This document shows positions 1-9,314 of a stretch of 24,676 nucleotides of DNA, piece by piece. The notes beneath the pieces are model-generated. The model saw only the letters and a program-made list of their open reading frames with translations. It was not told the origin of the DNA and made no database searches. This DNA comes from Wallemia ichthyophaga EXF-994 (taxonomy: Eukaryota; Basidiomycota; Wallemiomycetes; Wallemiales; Wallemiaceae): contig NW_008806306.1 of NCBI RefSeq assembly GCF_000400465.1, positions 1-24,676 of the forward strand, in the 5' to 3' direction. Position numbers and translations under genes: made by a program. The first letter of the stretch is position 1. Every line of letters starts with the position of its first letter.

Positions 1-3000
1 GTGACCATAGTGAAGCTTACCGCCAATTTGTGACAGTGCTCTGGCTGCCATAGTACCGAAGGTCTGCTCCTTACCAGCAGCAATATCACCAAGAATACCA
101 ATGTTTTCAGAGAAAATATATTCACGAGCACCTAAGATAGCAACTGGAGATTTCTTGAACTCTGACTGACCGAAATGCTCATAAGGCGACTGATTTGAAA
201 CAGCATATTCTTCAAATTCACCAAGAACGTTACGGATCTTAAGACACTCTTCGAGGTAATTGTCCTGATATGTTGTGAGCTGATGCATAATTATCATACC
301 CACAAAAGAATACTCACCTGATTGGCATCGATAAGCTGGAGGTATTCACCGCGGTAGAAAATCATTGCATGGTTTTGATTGTCCGATTTACCATCACCGA
401 GAATTGGGTTACCTGGTAGCTCGACACGGAACTTAGGACGACGTTTACCATCAGGCATAATTTCCGAGTGACCGTCAATCAGCGCTGAGAACATACGTGG
501 TTCAGCACCCTCCTTTCTTGGTGGCTCTTCGTCGATGTATGCGATCTGGAGGTCTGGATAAGCGCGCAAAACAAACTCTGCATTCTCTTGCTCCTCCTTA
601 TTGAATTTGGAGTATCTTTGCATAGAGATAATGAATTTGAATTTACGTCTGGACATGTACTCCAATTCACGTTCCAATCTGTCAGTGTTACCACCAAAGA
701 GCTGTACCACCTCTGGGTTCTCAACACGGTAGAGTAACTTGATTGCCTTGCTGTAATTCATAAATCCGGAAATGGTACGGTAGAGAGTTTGAGCTCTAAG
801 TGATGCCCAGATACGGGTACGCAGTGTGTACTCTGGTGCTGCACTCTTGAAACCAATGCAGTAAAAAGGCAAATCGTCTGTCTTCTTTGGCGTGTCTTTT
901 TCGTCTTGTGATGGCGATCCACCGAATGGATAGCTACCGGGACCACCATATGCTGCCGATTCTTCTGCCAATATCTTAGTGTCTTTCACGAAGTTATCCC
1001 ACTCCACTGGGTGCAATTGCTTAAGGTACTCAAGCATTGTAACCCTTGTGTTGGTATCTTCTTCACGAATAATTTCTCTAAGAGATAACAGAATCTTTTC
1101 GGAGTAGTGCGGAACCAAGACCGTGAAAGTTGGCATTGCATCGACTGGTAGAGGTTCAGGGATAGAAGTAGTCAATGACTGAGAGAAGAAAGAGATACGA
1201 CGCTCGGCTTCTGAGCCCGGTGGGAAGAACTCCGCCTTGAGACCGCGGTCCTCCTGGCTGATGAAGAAGGCTGGTGCTCTAAGTGTGCGCTTGCCATCAT
1301 GTTCTGACGGAACTTGGTGGTAGAGAAGCTTTTGGACGTGGTCGATCGAAAGCAGGTGCTCACGATACATAGATATAATGATTGCGTTCCACACTTGCGA
1401 TACCAGCACCTTAGGTTTGTATTTGACTTCCATGTCAGCTGTAGCGAGCAACTTGGCGTAAATACGCTTAGGAAGGCGCTGGAAGATATCTTTCCAAGGC
1501 GTCCAGATGGATAGACCGAGTGCGAATGAACGCGCAACAGAGAATACGGATGACCAGATGACATACCATAGGTACTGTGGGACTGTTAGAATTAAAGCGT
1601 TGCATGTACATCCAACTCACAGTGTCTAAGAAGAAAAGACTCAAGTCCATGATAAACATGATTGTCAGGGTAAATGCAGCTTGGTTGGTACACAAAGCAT
1701 CACCAAAGAGCTTATCATTGCAATTTTGAATCTTCATTCCAACCATGACAGCCAATGGATCCTTGAACGAGAGCGTCAAGAAGAAGTACGACTCAGTGAA
1801 CTTGCATCCAAAGACCAAAACCCAGAGAAGGAGTGAGGTGACACGTGCGCTGGCGGAGAGAGATGGATAGGATGCAGTGAATGTTTGACTGGCAGCGTAC
1901 TTTCTATTGTTACCGCTAACTCTGTCACCGAGAATACGACCAGAAGGAACGATACCGAAAAAGACAGTGACCAAAACAGAGAAGGCGAACTGACAAATAG
2001 AAAGAATTAAAGCTTTCCTAGTTTCTCTGTCGTAACCAGCAATGTAGATGGTTGGTCCCACACAACCAGCCAAGCAAATGATCAGGAAGACAAGCTTGCG
2101 GGAGAGATTCGACGCGTTGTGCCAAGTAGTAGGAATAAAGATAAGTTCAGCGAGAGTAGCGCCAAGCATAATAACGGTTGCGACACCACCACCGAGAGCG
2201 GTAGCAGACCACTGCATTGGCTTGGTTGGAGCAGGGTCACCATAACGACGGTATACGTTTGGAGCGTTCCAAGCAGTAAAGTACCAAAAGACAGCAATGT
2301 GAGCGATCCAAATACGATTAAAGTTGACCAACAAGTGAAAGAAGGATCTGGATTCCTTGAAAGTCTTGAAGAAAACGGCATACCAGTCAATCTTGTCAAA
2401 CTTTAGGAAACGTTGGGCTGGAGGGATGTCGACTAATCGAGTCTTATCACTGAGAACAATCCTGTTAATACCTTCAGGGTACCAGAAGAGCTGATTAATA
2501 TCGTCGTAACCAATAATTTTTTCGTGGTCCTGTTCACGCTTAACAAACTTTCCATCGACAATCTCGTATCCCTGGTCACGATAATATCTGTAGAGGGGCT
2601 TGATAACGGCGCGAAGGTATAGGCCTTCTGGAACAGGGTCTGTTCTGCTCTGACACTCAGGGGAACGATAGTAATCGTCTGCGCACTTGAAGATGAAACA
2701 AACGCATTCAGGCATGAAACGAACGTTACCAGCTTCACCCCAGCAGAGAAGGTATAATGCGATTTGACGAAGTCTGTCGTAGGGTGACATGTTGTTCATT
2801 GCCTCGCGCCAGCGGCTCTTGGCAGATTCAAGAGATTTCTGACCAGCTGACATGAGTTTAGGCTTCTTACCCTTAGGGAAGGGGAAGGTGCCCAAGTTGG
2901 ATTGACCAATTGCATCGTCGAGATCGAGTTGAGCAGCAAAGTACCATTTGCGGTAGTTGGCGTGCTCACCACCGATGTAATCGGCGTGGAGAGTGGTCAA

Positions 3001-3460
3001 AGCCTGGTCAGGACTCATTCTCGAAGACCTAGAATCGAGCTGAATCATGAGGTGGTCGAAGAGATTCCTCGAGGAATCGCGCTGAAAACCGAATTTATTG
3101 GTCAAATCGATGAAAATATCTTCGATTTCTTCTTTGGACATTGGGATTTGATTTTCAACGGTCCAGCTCGGGTAAGGCTCACGGGGCCTCTGTTCGCGAA
3201 AACTGGGGTGAGGACCACCGAGAAAAGAAGGGGAACTGGTACCAGAGTTGTAGGCGTTTTTGTTGTTCATGAGGGAGTCGGTGGAGGCACCAAAACTGTT
3301 GTCAGGTCTGCGGGCTGAGGAAAGTGTGAGGGCTATAGAGTCATAAAAAGACGGAATACTCACGGTAATCCCAATCAGGCTCGTTGAAAGGATCGTCTAG
3401 CTCATCGATTGAGTGGTTATGCTGAGCGTGGTTGCTGTAATGCTGACCGTTGTAGGCCAT
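1..3460 (-). CDS. FKS1: 1,3-beta-glucan synthase catalytic subunit, N-terminal part (partial, runs off left edge)
   Basis: Glycosyltransferase family 48 plasma-membrane enzyme that makes the beta-1,3-glucan of the fungal wall from UDP-glucose. Exons on the minus strand are 3364-3460, 1621-3314, 318-1574 and 1-264; introns are 3315-3363, 1575-1620 and 265-317. These give 1104 codons without a stop, so the last several hundred residues lie outside the window. The start at 3460 gives an N-terminus beginning [10 protein letters not shown]. The body carries the Fks domain-1 region ([17 protein letters not shown]), a first multi-TM block, the echinocandin hot-spot 1 equivalent FLTLSFKDP (residues about 544-552), and the start of the large cytosolic domain ([37 protein letters not shown]). 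Each splice restores the known family sequence, for example DTYLWYVIW. It is transcribed divergently from the gene at 4104. Function is near certain from family knowledge; the paralogue number is unknown. Confidence 0.96.
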
Positions 3461-4103
3461 ATTTGCAGTCAGATTGAGAAAAGGTATAAATTAAGCTAAA
3501 ATGATAAAATCAAGTATTTCTTGATTATTTTATTTTTAACTCTTGGTGGTTTCCTGTAAAGGCTGCGACACGCTAAATTCCAAGCAGAGAGGGGCGCGGA
3601 GATGAACTAATTTGGAAGGTTAGACGGGTGAAACGCGGAAAACGCAATAGACGAATGTACGCAATGGGTAAATTAATTTTTATATTGTATATTATATTCG
3701 TTTATACATTCCATCACATTTTTGTAATAATGAGGTACTTATGAAAATATTCACTAAAGCGTTGCCTCGTATACGCGTTCATTGGAGTACATTAAGGGTG
3801 TCTTAGGTGTTCCGCGGACATGTAAAGAACCGTGCCTTGTTATCTAGCAACATCTCCTAGAATCAGTGAGGTCATTCAACGCACGGGCCAAGGTACTGAG
3901 GATTGAAATAAATAGGGTTATAATGGGTGGAGGGGTCGTGTGAGTTGAATGGTGGTGATTAAAGTGTGGAATTTCTATTATTCGTCTGGATCTCTCCATG
4001 TCTGGTGTTCTGAGATTGATGTGATATTCACCGTATATAATCTCGCAGTCAGTGCATACAGACGCAGTCATCAAGTGCGGTTAGTGCATCCAAGAAGAAC
4101 ACA
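3461..4103. promoter_or_regulatory. Divergent intergenic region between FKS1 and the membrane-protein gene
   Basis: About 640 bp between two divergent starts, so it should hold both promoters. AT-rich stretches lie near 3510-3540 and 3670-3730. An ACGCGT box is at 3773-3778 and an ATTGG (CCAAT on the minus strand) lies a few bases further on. A 76-codon minus-strand frame at 3844-4074 has no recognisable similarity and is not called as a gene. Confidence 0.6.
3773..3778. promoter_or_regulatory. MCB-like box (ACGCGT) upstream of FKS1
   Basis: The palindromic hexamer ACGCGT sits about 310 bp upstream of the FKS1 start. In fungi this is the binding core of the MBF G1/S transcription factor, and yeast FKS1 is cell-cycle regulated. 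One hexamer is weak evidence by itself, because about six are expected by chance in a window this size. Confidence 0.3.
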
Positions 4104-5804
4104 ATGAATTTACGAATATATTTTATTAATTGCTTGTTTCTTGCTCACTGATTCCAATTTTTTGTTACTCCCCTTCATTCCAGTCATCGTAGCTGCGCTG
4201 CTTCCTTCTCCCAGCCATTGTCAAATACCCACGAGATGGATCGCCATCTCCCAGCGCCCACTCCTGCGCCATACCCGTCTAAGCCCGCCATCTCCCACTC
4301 TACCAGCTCCCGCGCAAACTCCCACCGCAACAAAGTCAGGAAGAGAGTACGCGCTAATTCTCCATTGAGCAAGAGGTACGGCGCTGGGACTGCCCCAGAC
4401 AACGATGGCTATCCTGACTGCGATAGCGTTGGCAACGATGTCGTTACGTGTTACCCGAGTACAGATACCTCACTCACCTCTGGTGATTATTCTAAAATCA
4501 TCTGGAATCCAAATCTGCCCCAGTTGTCGGTTCTTATTTCTGTTTATCCCCCCATCTAACTTCCATCCAGCACTGAAAACGGCAATCTCGATATTTATCT
4601 CTTTTCTGCCGATACCGAGCAAGTCGTTGAAAGCTGGCAAGATGTCCCCAATCAGCGTGGCTCTCAGCCTATTCACCCTGGTGATAATTGGTGGTCTCCT
4701 ATCGATGACAGCTGGGGTCCTTACGATGCTCAGGATCCTTCTCAGTGGTCTGACACTACCCGCGACTGGACTTATTACGCCGTTCTCAAGCCAGCGGGTC
4801 AGTCTCTTGATGGCGGTGAAGAGCACCAGGCCACTTTCACTGCTGTCCAAACGGCGCCTTTACAAAATCTCGTTCAATCTTCTTCATCTTCCTCATTCTC
4901 TCTAGCCAGTTCCAGGTCAAGTGTTTCTAGTGTTTCTACCGTTTCTTCGGCGTCTACAGCTTTCACTGCGTCCATGTCCGATCCTTCCTTTGCTTCCAGC
5001 GTTTCCACAGCCTCTACAGCCTCTACAGCCTCCATGTCCGGCTCTGACCAATCCAGTGCGGCCACTGCACTTGCAACGGAGTCCATTATATCGTCAGTCT
5101 CAAGTGTTTCTTCGGCCTCTTTAGCCAGTCTATCGTCGATATCCGCGTCCGACAGCGAGCGCTATTCATCGATAACCCAGTCCAACCTATCCACCCAGTC
5201 GGTGTTGTCGACGGCAGCGTCCAACAGTCTGCTCACAACGACAAACTCAAACGGCGACAAAATTACATCTTCAGTGAGGGTGACGCCCACGGGCGTGCTG
5301 CAGAACCAGAGCGCCGATGATGATTTCCCAGCATGGGCGATTGCGGTGATAGTAGTGCTCGGCGTACTAGCGCTGCTCGGAATTGCGGGTGGAATGTATC
5401 TGCTAGCGCGACACTGGCGGAGCGCACGTGGTGCAGCTGCCGCCACTGCTGCGGAGGCGGGTGGAGCGGCTGGCGGGGCTGCTGGTGCTGGTGCGGGTGA
5501 GGGTTCTGCAGCTGCTGGTGCTGCTGGTTTAGGTGCTGGTGCCGGCGCAGCGGCTGCAGGCGCCGGTGCACGGTCTAGTGGTGCTTCTTCGGAGAACGGA
5601 AATGCAAACGGGGCGGATAGAGAAGGCCCCATTACGTCTAATGAGGCTGCTGCTATGGCCGATGCTTTCAGACAAGCACTCCGATCGCCTGGCTTTGACG
5701 CTGGGGCGGCTGGAGTGGCTGCTGGTGAAGGTGCGTCGGGATTACAGCAGAATTCTGCAGCGAGACAGCCGGAAGTGGTACATGGCTCTGAAGCGTCGCA
5801 CTAG
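4104..5804 (+). CDS. Single-pass membrane protein, Ser-rich ectodomain and Ala/Gly-rich cytosolic tail
   Basis: Proposed exons are 4104-4135, 4184-4525 and 4571-5804 (535 aa), with introns 4136-4183 (weak donor GTTTCT) and 4526-4570 (weak donor GTCGGT, branch CTAAC). The order is: short N-terminus MNLRIYFINCFHRSCAAS; basic stretch with dibasic sites (KVRKRVR, LSKR at about residue 75, possible Kex2 sites); a folded domain with paired Cys (YPDCDSVGNDVVTCYP) and a Trp-rich section (IIWNPNLPQF, DNWWSPIDDSWG); a Ser/Thr-rich stalk likely O-glycosylated; one TM helix at about 380-403; and a low-complexity Ala/Gly tail. It resembles basidiomycete membrane proteins and perhaps yeast Psg1, a Kex2-processed TGN protein, but that match is from memory and weak. 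The first exon is uncertain; the next in-frame ATG is 4236. Exon 3 is secure. Confidence 0.7.
5011..5028 (+). repeat. Short tandem repeat CCTCTACAG x2 in the Ser-rich stalk
   Basis: Two perfect 9-bp units with partial units on both sides, encoding Thr-Ala-Ser triplets. The decamer TCCATGTCCG also occurs twice nearby, at 4971-4980 and 5031-5040. This is consistent with slippage-driven growth of the Ser/Thr-rich stalk of the surrounding gene. Confidence 0.6.
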
Positions 5805-5811
5805 CCTACAA

Positions 5812-5831
5812 CCACTTATAGCCACTTATAG
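5812..5831 (+). repeat. 10-bp tandem repeat CCACTTATAG x2 between two genes
   Basis: Two perfect copies in the 110-bp gap between the membrane-protein stop (5804) and the helicase start (5915), followed by a degenerate third (CAACTT). It lies in the short promoter of the helicase or the 3' UTR of the upstream gene. No function can be assigned. Confidence 0.5.
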
Positions 5832-5914
5832 CAACTTGACATGACTTAATTTATTTGTAATATGGACACTAACTTGGTCTAATGAATTTATATATACCTT
5901 TGTTAGTTACCGCG

Positions 5915-8900
5915 ATGGCTCACAATGATGCGTGGATCAGCGATGCGTTTTTAACTCATTTAGGCGTTGCAGATGGGAAAATGGTCGAATACGCTAAGGA
6001 TATTGCATCCACTGCCAAATCAACAGAATCCCTCTACTCCAAACTGACCAGCCTCGGTTTCCCAGCTGGCGCAGATGTTTCCAATTTCGCTGCCCATCTC
6101 TACAGTGCAGTGCCCAAGAAATCAAAGCACAAGCATTCATTCAATTTGCACGAATCAAGGGACTCTAGGAAAAAGAAGGAGCGACTCGCCGTTGATCAAA
6201 ACTCGCAAAGATACGGTCTTCTCTTGGAAGATGACAACGACGACAACGGCAACACTCCCAGCACCTCCAATCTCCCATCTAAGAAAAGAGACAAAAAATC
6301 AAAGGATAAGCGATCTTTTAGAAGGAGAGATGACGACGACGCTTGGAAGAGCGATGACGAGGATAAATCCCGAAAGCGTGCGAGAGATATCTCCCCATCT
6401 CCTCCCCAAGGTGGAATAGATGACAATATTGAAGACGAGGATGCTAAGGAGAGAAGATTGGTTGAAGAGGATGCTCGAGAGCGTGATGAATTCGCCGAGC
6501 GTATGAAAGACAAAGACCGAGACCGCACCAAGAAGCTCGTCGAAGATCGCACCAATGACAGCGAGACAGTGCTACGAAGGAAGCTCGCCGACGATAAAGA
6601 CGCGCGCAAAGAAGCTATGCCTGATCTCCGTCTCCGTTCGCGCCAGGAATACCTCACTAAGCGTGAAATGCAGCAGTTGGAATTACTTAAGAAGAGCATC
6701 GCTGATGAAGAGTCCATGTTTGCTGGGGTGGCCATGTCCAGGCAAGAAATTGAGGAACTAGATCGCAAGAAGGCTGCACTCGCACTCGCTGAAGAACGTC
6801 TCAGGATTGATGACAAAGTTGACGGTTACATGCTCCCAGATGACTATATCACCGAGCAAGGTAAAATCGATTCCAAGAAGAAGAATAACGTTTTATATGC
6901 ACGCTATGAGGAGGGCAAGAAGGGTCAGGATCCTTCTGAGTTTGTTACTGATGTCGATCAGTGGGAGAAAGAGCAAACTGATAAGGCTCAGCTCACTACC
7001 GGTGCCCAAGACAGAGAAGTGACTGTAGACGATTATGACTTTGTCTTTGATGAGTCCCAGACAATCAAGTTTATCGCCGATTCCACCCTCTCAGGCAACA
7101 AGAGACAGACAACCGAACAAGCTCAGATGGAGGCTTCCATACAGGAGGCTGAAAATAGAGCAAAGTCCATCGATCAAGTCAGGAAGTCTCTCCCTATCTA
7201 TGATTACAGGGGCGATATACTACAGGCTGTCCAAGACCATCCCGTGCTTATCGTCTGTGCAGAGACAGGATCTGGAAAGACCACTCAACTCACCCAATAC
7301 CTCCATGAAGCGGGATACACTAAGAATGGACGTAAAATTGGATGTACGCAGCCTAGACGTGTCGCTGCAATGTCTGTTGCTGCCAGAGTGGCTGAGGAGA
7401 TGGGTAGCAAGGTTGGATATGATGTCGGATATTCTATTCGGTTTGAAGACATGACGACTGACAAAACTATGATTAAGTACCTCACTGATGGTATGCTTCT
7501 TAGGGAATTCCTCACTGAACCTGATCTCGCTAGCTACTCGGCTCTCATCATTGACGAGGCGCATGAACGTACACTCTCGACTGACATTTTGTTCGGCTTG
7601 GTGAAAGACATTGCTAGATACAGACCTGATCTTAGGCTATTGATATCTTCCGCGACGATGGATGCCGAGAAATTTAGCGAGTATTTTGATGACGCACCGG
7701 TCTTCTATGGTGAGTCAGCTTCAGAAGAGATTGAGTCGGTAACTGATACGGCTGCAGTACCCGGGCGTCGCTACCCGATCGATATTCACTACACACCGCA
7801 ACCCGAAGCCAACTACCTACATGCGGCGGTGACAACGGTGTTTCAAATTCACACTACGCAACCGCGGGGCGATATTCTCGTCTTTTTGACTGGTCAGGAC
7901 GAGATTGAAGCTGCGGCGGAGAATATACAGGAGACAGCGCGTGTGCTTGGCGACAGGATACCTGAGCTGCTCGTGTGTCCCATCTACGCAAACTTACCTT
8001 CAGAAATGCAGGCTAAGATATTCGAGCCGACGCCGCAAGGTGCACGCAAGGTGGTGCTTGCAACTAACATTGCCGAGACGTCTATCACGATTGATGGTGT
8101 CGTTTTCGTCATTGACCCCGGTTTCGTTAAGCAAAACGCTTATAACCCCCGCACTGGCATGAGCAGCCTGATCGTAACGCCGTGCTCTCGTGCAGCTGCT
8201 AAACAGCGCGCTGGACGTGCCGGTCGTGTTGGCCCGGGTAAATGTTTCCGCCTCTACACCAAATGGGCACACAATAACGAGCTCGACGAGAGCACTGTGC
8301 CGGAAATTCAACGCACTAATCTGGGCATGGTCGTGCTTATGCTGAAGAGTTTGGGTATTAACGATCTTATCGGGTTCGATTTTATGGATCCTCCGCCAGG
8401 AGAGACTATCATAAAGGCACTCGAGATGCTCTATGCACTTGGCGCACTCAATAGCAAGGGAGAGCTAACTAAGATGGGTAGAAGAATGGCGGAGTTTCCG
8501 GTCGACCCTATGCTGAGCAAGAGCATATTAGCGAGTGAGGGCTACGGGTGCACGGATGAGGTGCTCAGTATAATCGCTATGCTTTCCGAGTCTGCCTCTC
8601 TGTTTTTCCGCCCTAAGGATAAGAAGATGCATGCAGACAAAGCTAGACAGAACTTCATCAAGCCTGGTGGAGACCACTTTACGCTGCTGAATGTATGGCA
8701 GCAGTGGGCCGATACCGGATTTAGTCAGCAGTGGTGTTACGAGAACTATGTGCAGTACAAGGTGCTCTGTCGGGTGCGAGATATTCGAGATCAATTGGCA
8801 GGACTGTGCGAGAGGGTGGAGCTCTTTGTCGAGAGCAGCGTGAAGGCTGACGATATCATACCCATCCAGAAGGCCATCCTGAGCGGCTACTTTTACAACA

Positions 8901-9226
8901 CCGCGCGGATGGACAAGGGAGGCGGGTCGTATAGGACGCTGAAAAGTAGGTGTAAGAGTTTTCTTTTGCGCAAACTCGCTAACCACGCCCTATCAGCCAA
9001 CCAGACTGTGCATATACACCCGACTAGCTCGGCATTCAACATGCAGCCGCCACCTCGACACATGCTCTTCTACGAGCTCGTACTCACTTCGAAAGAGTAT
9101 ATGCGACAGATAATGCCTATCCAGTCCAGCTGGCTGGCAGAAGTCGCACCGCACTACTTCACGTCGCAAGACCTCCAGGACCTTAACACGAGCAACAGGA
9201 AAATGCCCAAAGCGGTAGGGAAGTAG
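5915..9226 (+). CDS. PRP2: DEAH-box pre-mRNA-splicing ATP-dependent RNA helicase, Prp2/Cdc28/DHX16 type
   Basis: Spliceosome-activating RNA helicase. With two in-frame introns removed (7710-7757 and 8946-8996; exons 5915-7709, 7758-8945, 8997-9226) it is 1070 aa, close to DHX16 and S. pombe Cdc28. The N-terminus is a charged RS/KD-rich region, followed by the conserved linker (LRLRSRQEYLTKREMQQLEL, YDFVFDESQTIKFI). The helicase core shows motif I AETGSGKTTQ (about 449), motif II DEAH (547-550), motif III SAT (579-581) and motif VI QRAGRAGR (748-755). A winged-helix/ratchet/OB C-terminal region follows, ending KMPKAVGK as in DHX16. The start at 5915 (CGCGATGG) matches the DHX16 N-terminus; an in-frame ATG at 5882 would add 11 hydrophobic residues and is less likely. 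Unspliced, the frame stays open for 1103 codons, so both introns are easy to miss. Confidence 0.95.
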   Translation: MAHNDAWISDAFLTHLGVADGKMVEYAKDIASTAKSTESLYSKLTSLGFPAGADVSNFAAHLYSAVPKKSKHKHSFNLHESRDSRKKKERLAVDQNSQRYGLLLEDDNDDNGNTPSTSNLPSKKRDKKSKDKRSFRRRDDDDAWKSDDEDKSRKRARDISPSPPQGGIDDNIEDEDAKERRLVEEDARERDEFAERMKDKDRDRTKKLVEDRTNDSETVLRRKLADDKDARKEAMPDLRLRSRQEYLTKREMQQLELLKKSIADEESMFAGVAMSRQEIEELDRKKAALALAEERLRIDDKVDGYMLPDDYITEQGKIDSKKKNNVLYARYEEGKKGQDPSEFVTDVDQWEKEQTDKAQLTTGAQDREVTVDDYDFVFDESQTIKFIADSTLSGNKRQTTEQAQMEASIQEAENRAKSIDQVRKSLPIYDYRGDILQAVQDHPVLIVCAETGSGKTTQLTQYLHEAGYTKNGRKIGCTQPRRVAAMSVAARVAEEMGSKVGYDVGYSIRFEDMTTDKTMIKYLTDGMLLREFLTEPDLASYSALIIDEAHERTLSTDILFGLVKDIARYRPDLRLLISSATMDAEKFSEYFDDAPVFYGESASEEIESVTDTAAVPGRRYPIDIHYTPQPEANYLHAAVTTVFQIHTTQPRGDILVFLTGQDEIEAAAENIQETARVLGDRIPELLVCPIYANLPSEMQAKIFEPTPQGARKVVLATNIAETSITIDGVVFVIDPGFVKQNAYNPRTGMSSLIVTPCSRAAAKQRAGRAGRVGPGKCFRLYTKWAHNNELDESTVPEIQRTNLGMVVLMLKSLGINDLIGFDFMDPPPGETIIKALEMLYALGALNSKGELTKMGRRMAEFPVDPMLSKSILASEGYGCTDEVLSIIAMLSESASLFFRPKDKKMHADKARQNFIKPGGDHFTLLNVWQQWADTGFSQQWCYENYVQYKVLCRVRDIRDQLAGLCERVELFVESSVKADDIIPIQKAILSGYFYNTARMDKGGGSYRTLKSRCKSFLLRKLANHALSANQTVHIHPTSSAFNMQPPPRHMLFYELVLTSKEYMRQIMPIQSSWLAEVAPHYFTSQDLQDLNTSNRKMPKAVGK
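7710..7757 (+). other. Cryptic 48-bp intron in the helicase gene (phase-preserving, no stop)
   Basis: Donor GTGAGTCAGC, acceptor GGCTGCAG, and a TAACTGAT stretch that can serve as branch site. Removing it turns DAPVFYGESASEE...AAVPGRRYP into DAPVFYVPGRRYP, which agrees residue for residue with S. pombe Cdc28 as I recall it. The length is a multiple of three and no stop occurs in frame. Confidence 0.85.
8946..8996 (+). other. Cryptic 51-bp intron in the helicase gene (phase-preserving, no stop)
   Basis: Donor GTAGGT (also used in the right-hand glucan synthase gene), strong branch sequence GCTAACC and acceptor CTATCAG. Removal gives SYRTLKTNQTVHIHPTSS, the same length as the Cdc28/DHX16 segment, whereas the unspliced frame carries a 17-residue insertion rich in basic residues. 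Confidence 0.87.
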
Positions 9227-9314
9227 CGGTGACTGTATTGATTATGTAAAAACAAATATAATATATGCCGCACATGCCAATATTTACTTGTTTTGGCCGA
9301 ACCATCATCCATTA

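Noticed and set aside
3844-4074. 76-codon minus-strand frame between FKS1 and the membrane-protein gene
   Set aside because: No recognised domain or consistent coding composition; overlaps promoter sequence of two divergent genes.
5162-5632. Minus-strand Pro/Ala-rich frame (156 codons)
   Set aside because: Complement of the Ala/Gly-rich tail and Ser-rich stalk of the sense gene; composition follows directly from that.
6196-6816. Minus-strand Ser/Leu-rich frame (206 codons)
   Set aside because: Antisense of the charged Lys/Asp/Glu N-terminus of the helicase; a typical shadow.
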